From contig JACYME010000159.1 of the NCBI GenBank assembly GCA_015272155.1, positions 50,544 to 114,543 on the forward strand: 64,000 nucleotides of DNA. The letters are read 5' to 3'. Positions 56,724-64,000 of the stretch are shown here, in pieces. Position 1 is the stretch's first letter. The number at the start of each line of letters is the position of its first letter. The notes below the pieces were generated by a model. It made no database searches. It saw only the letters and a list, made by a program, of their open reading frames with translations, and was not told where the DNA came from. This DNA comes from Leptolyngbyaceae cyanobacterium T60_A2020_046 (lineage in GTDB: Bacteria > Cyanobacteriota > Cyanobacteriia > Phormidesmidales > Phormidesmidaceae). A program made the position numbers and the translations under genes.

Positions 56724-57554
56724 ATGCCAGAAACTTTGAAAAAACGCATCCTGTACGTCACGGGTTTACCGCGATCGGGTTCGACCCTGCTGTGTCAACT
56801 GCTCGATCACCATCCTGACCTATACAGTCTGGGGCACAGCTCGCCCCTGTGTCCGGCTTTGATGGGGCTGCGCCACAGCCTCAGCGATAATAACTTTTTG
56901 CTGTCTCAGCTTGATGTGGATTTTGAGTTGGGCTACGACCGTTTATTAAATGCCTATCGAGGCTTTATCAATGGTTGGTTTGCGGAGGCTGACACCCTGT
57001 GGGTTGTGGACAAAAATCGAGGCTGGCTCAGTGCGATCGAAACGGTTCATCACCTGGATCCAGATTTTCGGATGGTGGTGTGCGTCCGCGAGCTGGGCCA
57101 AATCTATGGCTCCGTCGAAGCTCAGCACCAAAAAACCTTACTGCTGGACTTTCCCGATCATCTCGCTAACCTCTCGCGCTACGGTCGAGCCGATAAACTC
57201 TTTGCCGACGGCGGTGTGATTGGGGCACCGTTGCGGGCGATCGAGGCTCTACAGGAGGTGAATACCTCACTCCAAGAGCGCCTTTACTATGTTGTCTTTG
57301 AACACCTTATGACCGAGCCAGAAGCTGTCATGGCAGGTGTTTATGACTGGTTAGGCGTGAAAGCCGCTGCTTTTAACCCCCAAAATCTCACGGTCAAGCC
57401 CCACGAAAGCGATAGCTATTACCGCTTTAAATATCGCCACCGCACCTACGCCAAAATTAGCCCCCCCGCTATTCACGACATTCCGCCCCGGATTCAGCGA
57501 GAGCTACAGAAAAACTTTGGTTGGTATTACCAAACCTTTTACCCCGACTTCTAG
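56724..57554 (+). CDS. Sulfotransferase family protein
   Basis: 276 aa. The 5'-phosphosulfate-binding loop YVTGLPRSGSTLLCQLL (11-27) is followed by an HHPDLYSLGHSS segment and the MVVCVRELGQIYGSVEAQHQK core (about 100-125), with a C-terminal basic end. It would transfer sulfuryl from PAPS to a hydroxyl or amine. Substrate unknown. The ATG at 56724 begins the domain; the open frame upstream is rejected. Confidence 0.85.
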   Translation: MPETLKKRILYVTGLPRSGSTLLCQLLDHHPDLYSLGHSSPLCPALMGLRHSLSDNNFLLSQLDVDFELGYDRLLNAYRGFINGWFAEADTLWVVDKNRGWLSAIETVHHLDPDFRMVVCVRELGQIYGSVEAQHQKTLLLDFPDHLANLSRYGRADKLFADGGVIGAPLRAIEALQEVNTSLQERLYYVVFEHLMTEPEAVMAGVYDWLGVKAAAFNPQNLTVKPHESDSYYRFKYRHRTYAKISPPAIHDIPPRIQRELQKNFGWYYQTFYPDF

Positions 57555-57707
57555 ATTCGGGATGGAGGATGACCCCAATGGAAGCAACGGTTGCGTATTT
57601 TGGGGTAAATTGGTGGCGGCATAGGGCGGTGTGCGATTCTCAAAAACACCTGCGCTCAGGGTCAGGCATTTGGGATAAGGTTATGCAGATGTTCTTGCGT
57701 CGGTGTT

Positions 57708-59162
57708 GTGTCTAGTAGCCTTGCCCTCACCCAGACTGCCTTTCGCCCCAGTGCTGACGAGACGTTGTTCTGTGACCTGGTGGTGGTGGGCGATACGTTG
57801 GCGGCCTACAGTGCCGCGATCGCGATTTTGCAGGCGGGCGGGCGAGTGTGCTGGGTCAAGGCGGGCGGGCTCACAACAGGTTTGGCAGATTTGGACGATC
57901 GCGCGTCACCGTTGCAGGCGTTGGAGCGTCGGTTTCCGCGCACGGCGATCGCTCCGGCGCAATTTTGTCTCTCCGCGCGTCAGCATCAGTTTTGGAGACA
58001 GTGGCGGTCGTGGCAGCAGTGGCCTGCGGTCGAGCCCCCCGGCGCACTGGATTCCCCGCCCCCCACAGCCCCTCTACCCGAGCTGCCTACCGAGGTGTCG
58101 CGGGCGATCGCCCCATACCTCAGCACCCATCAACTGGTGTTGATTCTCCAGGCACAGCCCTTGAGAGTGCTCCATAGCGCAACGCGACAGCGGCGGCGGG
58201 TGTATCAGGTGGTCTTTCGTGATCGCCGGACGGGGCAACCCTTCCGCATCCACGCCAAGCTGACCTTGGATGCTACCCCCCAAGGCACGCTGGGGCAATC
58301 GCTCACCGCCGGAGCCCCGGTTGAAACTGTACTCAAGCTCACCACAGACCACCTTGCCCCGTTGAAGCGCGGTGCAGCACGGGGAGCGTGTTTTGACGAC
58401 ACCATTGGGCTAGCGATCGCCCTGTCGCCCCATCCCGAGGCGCGCCGCCTGCGTCCTGTGACGCTGCCGCTGCGATCGCTCGTCCCCCTCCACACCGAAG
58501 GCTACCTCTGCGTCAGCCAACCCGGCACCACGCCAGACCTCGCAGACATGGTGCAAACGCCCCTGGTGCAGTGGGGCTTGGGGGAAGCGGCGGGCTTTGT
58601 GGCGGTTCAGGCTTTGCAGGCTCAGCAGCCGCTGGATCTGTTGGTGCAGACTCAGGACTGGCTGCGGCGCGTCCAGGGCGGACTGGTGCAGGCGGGCATT
58701 CCCCTCTTTTGGTTTGACGATGTGGGCCACCACGATCTCGATTTTGCGGCGATTCAAAGCCTAGCGGTGGTGGACAGTATGCGCACCATGCGCGATCGCG
58801 ACCTCAGCTTCCGGCCCGAGACGCCCGTCACCCGCGCGGTGGTGGCATCGGCCTTGGTGCGCCTGTTGAAAAAGCCTGCCTGCACGCCGTCTGAGCCTCT
58901 GAGCGATGTGACGCCCTATCACTGGGCGTTTTCTGCCATTCAAACGGTAGTCGCGACGGGGTTGATGCCAGTGTTGGCCGATCGCACCTTTGGCCCCGAT
59001 CGGGTGTTGACTCAGCGGGAACTCTGGGAGACTTTGCGCGCCGTCTCCCCAGACGCACCACTCACCACCGACACCCTTGAAACCGCCGCGCCGGACGAAA
59101 GCCCTGCCCGTCGCCGTCACCTGGCGCGGTGGCTCTATCCATTCCTGCGCGATCGTCAATAG
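57708..59162 (+). CDS. FAD-dependent oxidoreductase-like protein with SLH domain
   Basis: 484 aa. The N-terminal Rossmann-type start CDLVVVGDTLAAYSAAIAIL resembles FAD-dependent oxidoreductases, but the GxGxxG glycines are largely replaced (GDTLAA). A LDATPQGTLGQ segment and the VQWGLGEAAGFVAV FAD-site segment are retained. The C-terminal part (about 350-450) has S-layer-homology features (SFRPETPVTRAVVASALVRL, DVTPYHWAFSAI, TFGPDRVLTQRELWETL). SLH domains bind the cell wall; no signal peptide is seen. GTG start. The product may have lost flavin binding. Confidence 0.7.
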   Translation: MSSSLALTQTAFRPSADETLFCDLVVVGDTLAAYSAAIAILQAGGRVCWVKAGGLTTGLADLDDRASPLQALERRFPRTAIAPAQFCLSARQHQFWRQWRSWQQWPAVEPPGALDSPPPTAPLPELPTEVSRAIAPYLSTHQLVLILQAQPLRVLHSATRQRRRVYQVVFRDRRTGQPFRIHAKLTLDATPQGTLGQSLTAGAPVETVLKLTTDHLAPLKRGAARGACFDDTIGLAIALSPHPEARRLRPVTLPLRSLVPLHTEGYLCVSQPGTTPDLADMVQTPLVQWGLGEAAGFVAVQALQAQQPLDLLVQTQDWLRRVQGGLVQAGIPLFWFDDVGHHDLDFAAIQSLAVVDSMRTMRDRDLSFRPETPVTRAVVASALVRLLKKPACTPSEPLSDVTPYHWAFSAIQTVVATGLMPVLADRTFGPDRVLTQRELWETLRAVSPDAPLTTDTLETAAPDESPARRRHLARWLYPFLRDRQ

Positions 59163-59251
59163 GTACGCCGCGCCCGCGGTCGCGCGCCCCCTTTATGATG
59201 AAGACAGAGTTTGCACCTAGCGTCTTCATCTTTCTGGTTTCATCCAAATTT

Positions 59252-60157
59252 ATGACCGCTCAACTGACCGCCCCTTTTCAACTCGAAACCCGCGAGTGGC
59301 AGTGGCAAGGCCACACCATTTGCTACACCATCCAGGGCAGCGGCCTGCCCCTCGTGCTGATTCATGGCTTTGGCGCATCCCTCGGCCACTGGCGCAAAAA
59401 TATTCCCGCCCTGGCTGAGGCGGGCTACGAAGTTCACGCCCTGGATTTGCTCGGCTTTGGCAACTCAGATAAACCCGCCCTCGACTACTGTGTCGAAGTG
59501 TGGGAAGCGCTGCTGCAAGATTACTGGCGATCGCACATTCAACGCCCAGCGGTGTTTATCGGCAACTCCATCGGCGGGCTCCTCACCCTGATGATGCTTG
59601 CCAATTCCCCAGACATGGCAGCCGCAGGGGTTTTACTCAACTGTGCGGGCGGCCTCAACCACCGCCCCGAAGAACTCTCGCCGCCCCTGCGGGTGGTTAT
59701 GGGCGCATTCACCAAGCTCGTCAGTTCCGACTGGGCTGGCCCCTTTGTCTTTAATCAAGTGCGTCAAAAATCCCGCATTCGCGGTTCCCTGCGCCAGGTC
59801 TATCGCAACCGCGCCGCCATTACCGACGAATTGGTGGACATGATCCACCGCCCCGCCTGCGACCCCGGAGCCCAAAAGGTCTTCGCCTCTATCGTCACAG
59901 CCCCGCCTGGCCCCAAACCCACCGACCTGCTGCCCAAAATCCGACAGCCGCTGCTCGTTCTCTGGGGTGAAAACGACCCGTGGACGCCCATCCAAGGGGC
60001 GGAGGTGTATCGCCGCCTGAGCACCACGCCCGAGGCCCAGCCCGCCGTCACCTTCCAATCCATTCCCAAAACGGGGCACTGCCCCCATGATGAACGCCCT
60101 GAGGTGGTTAATCCGCGCTTAATCGCCTGGCTTCAGCAGCATGTTGCGGTGGGCTAA
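59252..60157 (+). CDS. Alpha/beta hydrolase
   Basis: 301 aa. Nucleophile Ser106 in [10 protein letters not shown], Asp242 in GENDPW and His276 in KTGHCPHDE form the expected triad, with the oxyanion loop [14 protein letters not shown]. The closest-looking group is the cyanobacterial/plant family that includes chlorophyll-catabolism hydrolases, but the substrate is not defined. The ATG at 59252 is chosen over longer readings that overlap the previous gene. Confidence 0.87.
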   Translation: MTAQLTAPFQLETREWQWQGHTICYTIQGSGLPLVLIHGFGASLGHWRKNIPALAEAGYEVHALDLLGFGNSDKPALDYCVEVWEALLQDYWRSHIQRPAVFIGNSIGGLLTLMMLANSPDMAAAGVLLNCAGGLNHRPEELSPPLRVVMGAFTKLVSSDWAGPFVFNQVRQKSRIRGSLRQVYRNRAAITDELVDMIHRPACDPGAQKVFASIVTAPPGPKPTDLLPKIRQPLLVLWGENDPWTPIQGAEVYRRLSTTPEAQPAVTFQSIPKTGHCPHDERPEVVNPRLIAWLQQHVAVG

Positions 60158-60255
60158 CCCGCCGTGCAGTGCCCCATTCTGCCGGTTTTTGGCTGGGAGA
60201 TGGGAAAATTGAATCGTTCAACATTAAGTCGTTCAAACCCGTTAAGGAGTGTCGA

Positions 60256-60447
60256 ATGTTTCTTCCTGGTGCAGCAGTCCGTGTCACCAACGTCAACGAT
60301 ACCTACTATGGCTTTCAGGGGCAGGTGCAACGCACGTCCGACGGTAAAGTTGCTGTCCTTTTTGAAGGCGGAAATTGGGATAAGCTGGTCACCTTTAATG
60401 CCTCTGAGTTAGAGGCGGTGAATCCCTCGCGTCGCGGCAAAGGCTAA
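60256..60447 (+). CDS. ndhS: NAD(P)H dehydrogenase subunit S
   Basis: 63 aa. SH3-like NdhS (Ssl0352/CRR31) binds ferredoxin to NDH-1 and supports cyclic electron flow. [40 protein letters not shown] and [14 protein letters not shown] match the conserved protein. The ATG at 60256 has AAGGAG 6 bases upstream; longer upstream readings are rejected. Too short to be flagged by size filters. Confidence 0.88.
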   Translation: MFLPGAAVRVTNVNDTYYGFQGQVQRTSDGKVAVLFEGGNWDKLVTFNASELEAVNPSRRGKG

Positions 60448-60742
60448 CCGTTTGTCACGCTGTTTTGAGTTCGCGGTGGCGACTTTGGCAGTGGGTTTGG
60501 GTTGAACTTTGAGGGATTTCGAGCTATCAAGGTTTGATTGGCAATGCCCAATTTTGATAGGCCCAATTTTTGACCCCTAAAAGGGCAGTCTTTTTCACAC
60601 TCAAGGGATGTTCTGGCGATCGCGATTAACCGCGATCGCACGCATTCCAGCTCCCCCTGTGGATGAACAAGCCCCCAGCCCAACACTGCTTTTTTGTCAG
60701 GTTATTCTCGGCTTGCCAGAGTTGCCCTAAACCGGTGCCCCG
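60448..60742. other. Intergenic, no gene seen
   Basis: 295 bp with two HIP1-related GCGATCGCG sites (about 60617 and 60631), otherwise no recognised structure. Confidence 0.4.
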
Positions 60743-61384
60743 ATGCGATTGCCCCTTGCTCAGTCCCTTGCCCAAGCACGTCACCCCCTTCACATCGCAG
60801 AAGTGGTGGAGACGGCCACCACGGAATTTCTGGCCCAGTGTCTTGAGCCAGATTCCTTAGACTTTGCGCAAATGCCACCCTTTGGCAGTTGGGTGAGGGC
60901 GGTGGATGAAGAGTCGGGCAATCACATCTACGGGGTGGTGTACCACGCCACCACCCGCCCGCTGGATTCGGTGCATCGGGCGACGGCGCTGGGGCTGTCG
61001 CTGATGGAGCTGCGGGAGCAGCAGCCGCAGATTTTTGCCATGCTGAAAACGGAGTTTCGCTCAGCGATCGTGGGGTTTCAAACGGCTCAGGGGGATGCGG
61101 TGTATCAGCATTTGCCGCCGCGCCCGCCCCAGGTTCACCAGGCGGTGTATCGCTGTGAGCCCGAGGAAATTATTGCCTTTACGGAGCGGCTCGACTTTTT
61201 GCGCACGCTGATGGAGATGCGCGGAGCCCCGGTGGATGGGCTAATTGGGGCGGTGATTCGCACGGTGTATCAATTCCGCCGCCTCGATCGCGCCTGGCTG
61301 GTGCAGGCGGGGCGCACACTCAATGTGCTGTTGAAGGATGATTACGATCGTCTCCGCATTATCCTGTCGCAAATTCATCCCTAA
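60743..61384 (+). CDS. HAS-barrel domain protein (cyanobacterial)
   Basis: 213 aa. An N-terminal beta-rich stretch (HIAEVVETATTEFLAQCL, FGSWVRAVDEESGNHIYGVVYHATT) resembles the HAS-barrel that precedes HerA-type ATPases, followed by a helical region (EEIIAFTERLDFLRTLMEMR). No ATPase domain is attached and no HerA gene is nearby. Function unknown. ATG start at 60743. It ends 27 bp before the FAD oxidoreductase and may be co-transcribed. Confidence 0.68.
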   Translation: MRLPLAQSLAQARHPLHIAEVVETATTEFLAQCLEPDSLDFAQMPPFGSWVRAVDEESGNHIYGVVYHATTRPLDSVHRATALGLSLMELREQQPQIFAMLKTEFRSAIVGFQTAQGDAVYQHLPPRPPQVHQAVYRCEPEEIIAFTERLDFLRTLMEMRGAPVDGLIGAVIRTVYQFRRLDRAWLVQAGRTLNVLLKDDYDRLRIILSQIHP

Positions 61385-61411
61385 CTATCAAGTTTCTTTC
61401 ATCCTTCAACC

Positions 61412-62581
61412 ATGCAAACCTTTGACTGGATTGTGGTGGGCAATGGTCTGGCGGGGGCAGCCCTGAGCTATGAGCTAGCCCGGGCCGGGTTATCGGTGCT
61501 GCTGCTGGATCAGCATCCCCAGCCCGCGATCGCGACGCGCTATAGCTACGGCGGCATTCCCGACTGGTCGGGGACAACGCCCCTCACGCGGCAACTGTGC
61601 CAGGAGGGCAAGGCCCGCCATCAGGTGATCAGCGAGGAAACGGGGCACGATACGGAATTTCGAGAGCTAGACCTGCTGCTGACGATCGCCCCAGACCAAG
61701 ATCCGCAACAGGCCGCGCGGGCCTATGCCAGCACCGAAACGCCGCCGCAGTTCATTGATGCCCAGGAAGCAGCAGCGCTAGAACCACAGTTGAATGCGGG
61801 GGCGATCGCGGGGGCGCTCACCGTCCGCCACGGCCATGTCAGCCCAACGGCGATGGTGTGGGCCTACAACCAGGGCTTTCAAAAGCTGGGCGGGCAGTGG
61901 ATCATTGCGCCTGTGACGGGGCTAGTGCGGGTGGGCGATCGCGTCACGGGGGTGATGACGCCGACCCAAGCCTACGCTGCCGGACAGGTGGCGATCGCGG
62001 CGGGAGCCTACACGCGGTCGCTGCTGAGCACCATTGGGCTCAAGGTGCCGGTCTATTTCACCCAGGCGGAAGTGGTGGAAACGCCGCCCGTGGCGTTCAC
62101 CTTTCGCACGCTAATGATGCCTGCGGTGTTGACACGGGCGCGGCTGGAGAATCAAGGCAGCGAGGCCGACGCCCAGTGGGATCAGGCCGATCTCGAACTG
62201 GTGCCACCGATTTTGGACGCGGGGCTGATTCAATTCCGCGATCGCCATCTGTGCATTGGGCAGATCAGCCGCATCCAGACCACCCTGGAGCCAGCGCTGG
62301 ATGCTGATCACAGCACCCGCCAGCTCTATGCCGAAGTCGGCAGGTTAGTGCCCGCGATCGCGTCGGTGCCAGGTCAGTGGCATACCTGCCCCGTGGCCTT
62401 CAGCGGCGACGGGCTTCCCCTCGTCGGCCCAGTGCCCCATCTGACCGGGGTTTCTATCTTTTCTGGCTTCAGTGGGCCGTTTGCCTATGTGCCCTCCACC
62501 GCAGTTCACTTCGCGCAGTGGGCCAGCGGCTCTCCAAGCTCCGTGGTCGATGCGCTCTCCCCGCAGCGCTTTGCCCCCTAA
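61412..62581 (+). CDS. FAD-dependent oxidoreductase (DAO superfamily)
   Basis: 389 aa. The GNGLAGAALSYELARAG dinucleotide-binding segment (10-26) is followed by an acidic residue after the second strand (LLLDQ, the D being typical), the DAO-like core (ALTVRHGHVSPTAMVWAY, GQVAIAAGAYT) and a C-terminal FSGDGLPLVGPVPHLTGVSIFSGFSG segment that contacts FAD. Likely oxidises an amine or amino-acid derivative; substrate unknown. Confidence 0.85.
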   Translation: MQTFDWIVVGNGLAGAALSYELARAGLSVLLLDQHPQPAIATRYSYGGIPDWSGTTPLTRQLCQEGKARHQVISEETGHDTEFRELDLLLTIAPDQDPQQAARAYASTETPPQFIDAQEAAALEPQLNAGAIAGALTVRHGHVSPTAMVWAYNQGFQKLGGQWIIAPVTGLVRVGDRVTGVMTPTQAYAAGQVAIAAGAYTRSLLSTIGLKVPVYFTQAEVVETPPVAFTFRTLMMPAVLTRARLENQGSEADAQWDQADLELVPPILDAGLIQFRDRHLCIGQISRIQTTLEPALDADHSTRQLYAEVGRLVPAIASVPGQWHTCPVAFSGDGLPLVGPVPHLTGVSIFSGFSGPFAYVPSTAVHFAQWASGSPSSVVDALSPQRFAP

Positions 62582-63007
62582 AACAGCGGGATAGACGTCC
62601 TTGTTTTTGTGGCATGGTCGGGGCTAGAGCGCCCCTTTAGCAAGGGGGCGACGACAGCGAGGAATTTCGATGTGTTGCTTGAATGAACCCGAACTCAGGT
62701 TGATCTTAAGCCCTTTTCTCTAGGGAGAAGGGTTTGGGATGAAGGGTAATGATAGCGTGAGCAATTCATCGGACTTGATATTAAATTGCCCCAATCCCGT
62801 ACCTCAGCCCTGAAAGAAACTAGGGCACGGATACTCGAAAAGTTTGCCCTCCCGAGTGCCCAGGCAGAGGTTAGGAGCCCGGAAATCCCGTACCGCAGCC
62901 CTGAAAGAAACCGGGGTTTTCGCCATCCTGTCAAAATCCTCTGGGTCACCGACTCGCCGGACTGGCTGCGCTGTTTTGCTTGCCCACTATGAGAGCGTAA
63001 ACCTCAC
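62582..63007. other. Intergenic with half copies of the dispersed repeat
   Basis: 426 bp with no gene. It contains two direct 33-bp copies of AATCCCGTACC-x-CAGCCCTGAAAGAAAC-type sequence (62793-62825 and 62884-62916), the second extending into GCCATCCTGTC (to 62932). These match the right half of the 87-bp repeat. Confidence 0.6.
62793..62932 (+). repeat. Two partial copies of the 87-bp repeat
   Basis: The unit CAGCCCTGAAAGAAACCGGGG followed by TTTTCGCCATCCTGTC (62896-62932) matches the 3' half of copies B and C. A second, more degraded copy starts at 62793. The pair is in direct orientation 91 bp apart. Confidence 0.75.
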
Positions 63008-64000
63008 TCAGAACAAAAAATAGCGCTGGGCCATCGGCAACACCACAGCGGGCTCGCAAGTGAGCAGTTCGCCATCGGCCCGCACCTCGTAGGTTTCGGG
63101 GTTGACTTCCATGTGGGGTAGGTAGGTATTGAGCTTCATATCGCCCTTGCGCATGGCGCGGCAGCCGCGCACGGCCACGGCAGGCTTTTGCAGACCAATC
63201 TGGGCCGGAATGCCTGCCTCGATCGCCGCTTGGGAGATAAAGGCGACGCTGGTGGCCGCGATCGCGCCGCCAAAGTTGCCAAACATGGGCCGCATGTGAA
63301 CCGGTTGCGGGGTGGGGATGCTGGCATTGGGGTCGCCCATTTGCGCCCAGGCGATCGCCCCGCCCTTGATTACAATTTCGGGCTTCACCCCAAAGAAGGC
63401 GGGCTTCCACAGGCACAGATCCGCCAGCTTCCCCTCCTCCACAGACCCGATTTCGTGGGCCACGCCGTGGGTGAGGGCGGCGTTGATGGTGTACTTCGCG
63501 ACGTAGCGCTTGGCCCGGTGGTTGTCATTGCGATCGCTATCCTCCGGCAATGGCCCCCGCTGCACCTTCATCTTGTGCGCCGTTTGCCAGGTGCGGATAA
63601 TCACCTCCCCGACGCGGCCCATGGCTTGGGAGTCCGAAGCAATCATGCTAAAGGCTCCCAGGTCATGGAGGATATCCTCAGCGGCAATGGTTTCCCGACG
63701 AATCCGCGACTCAGCAAAGGCCACATCCTCAGGAATGCTGCGGCTCAGGTGGTGGCACACCATCAGCATATCCAGGTGTTCTTCCAAGGTGTTGACCGTG
63801 TAAGGGCGCGTGGGGTTGGTGGAGGAGGGCAGCACATTAGCGACGCCACACACTTTGATGATGTCTGGCGCGTGGCCGCCCCCGGCCCCTTCGGTATGGT
63901 AGGTGTGGATGGCGCGCCCCTTGAAGGCAGCGATAGTGTCTTCCACAAAGCCGGACTCATTCAGCGTGTCGGTGTGGATCGCCACCTGCACGTCATAATC
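63008..64000 (-). CDS. ureC: Urease subunit alpha, C-terminal part (continues past window)
   Basis: The catalytic subunit of urease, hydrolysing urea to ammonia and carbamate; 331 residues are visible and the frame is open to base 64000. Present: a Ni-site His in [29 protein letters not shown] (further Ni His), the mobile flap [13 protein letters not shown] with the active-site Cys and His, and [12 protein letters not shown] with the catalytic Asp. The carbamylated Lys lies beyond the window. The end [12 protein letters not shown] is the normal C-terminus. Urease genes ureA/ureB probably lie upstream, outside the window. Confidence 0.97.
   Translation of the reverse strand, partial: DYDVQVAIHTDTLNESGFVEDTIAAFKGRAIHTYHTEGAGGGHAPDIIKVCGVANVLPSSTNPTRPYTVNTLEEHLDMLMVCHHLSRSIPEDVAFAESRIRRETIAAEDILHDLGAFSMIASDSQAMGRVGEVIIRTWQTAHKMKVQRGPLPEDSDRNDNHRAKRYVAKYTINAALTHGVAHEIGSVEEGKLADLCLWKPAFFGVKPEIVIKGGAIAWAQMGDPNASIPTPQPVHMRPMFGNFGGAIAATSVAFISQAAIEAGIPAQIGLQKPAVAVRGCRAMRKGDMKLNTYLPHMEVNPETYEVRADGELLTCEPAVVLPMAQRYFLF

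Overview
The window is from a cyanobacterium. The evidence is psaC, ndhH, ndhS, the ycf35/ycf46 pair, a nickel superoxide dismutase with its maturation protease, cyanobacteria-restricted families (DUF3598, HAS-barrel, CSP41-like, V4R operon) and a very high density of the HIP1 octamer GCGATCGC in genes and spacers. Base composition is fairly GC-rich for a cyanobacterium, which fits Leptolyngbya-like or related lineages better than Nostoc or Prochlorococcus; that placement is an inference. No rRNA, tRNA, CRISPR array, insertion sequence or phage gene was recognised.

Layout. 0.5-11 kb: an AT-richer GT39-like membrane glycosyltransferase, a Tat-exported LD-carboxypeptidase, a YggT-like protein, the leftward set RHH regulator - ycf46 - ycf35 with a clear terminator, a TPR protein, recQ broken by a frameshift, and a DEAD-box RNA helicase. 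11-21.6 kb: two MscS-type channels, a bile-acid:Na+ symporter homologue with two frameshifts, a DUF3598 protein, mobA, a CPBP protease, 5-formyl-THF cyclo-ligase, and a large exported pentapeptide/helix-hairpin-helix/membrane protein. 21.9-26.5 kb: a compact operon resembling Synechocystis slr0144-slr0152, the photosystem II assembly operon (two V4R proteins, a small protein with a repeated motif, a Cys-free phycobiliprotein-like helical protein, a SpkG-like kinase), then a RidA protein. 26.5-27.6 kb is gene-poor. 27.6-36.9 kb: a small beta-barrel protein, a CSP41-like SDR, DUF3611, a MerR-type regulator, a TsaC/YciO protein, an ABC-transporter relic, a class 3 lipase, psaC, thiL and miaB. 37-41 kb: a CPA2 antiporter, sodX-sodN and a lipoprotein nuclease. 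41.5-47.7 kb: a leftward Gld-like ABC operon plus a separate ABC-2 permease. 47.7-57.5 kb: a DprA-like protein, ndhH, rsmH, an MFS transporter, radC, a phosphoketolase-family enzyme and a sulfotransferase. 57.7-64 kb: an FAD/SLH fusion, an alpha/beta hydrolase, ndhS, a HAS-barrel protein, an FAD oxidoreductase and the C-terminal part of ureC, cut by the window edge.

Most of the content is ordinary chromosomal housekeeping and photosynthesis. The less explained material is: the reduced slr0144-type operon, whose first two products share an (S/T)(F/V)RDFF motif; the pentapeptide-HhH-membrane fusion divergent from it; an FAD-like/SLH protein with a degenerate dinucleotide-binding motif; a family of three 87-bp palindromic dispersed repeats, all in 3' intergenic spacers, with half copies before ureC; and four single-base frameshifts in three genes, which are either sequence errors or gene decay. 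No clearly new defence, mobile or biosynthetic system is visible.
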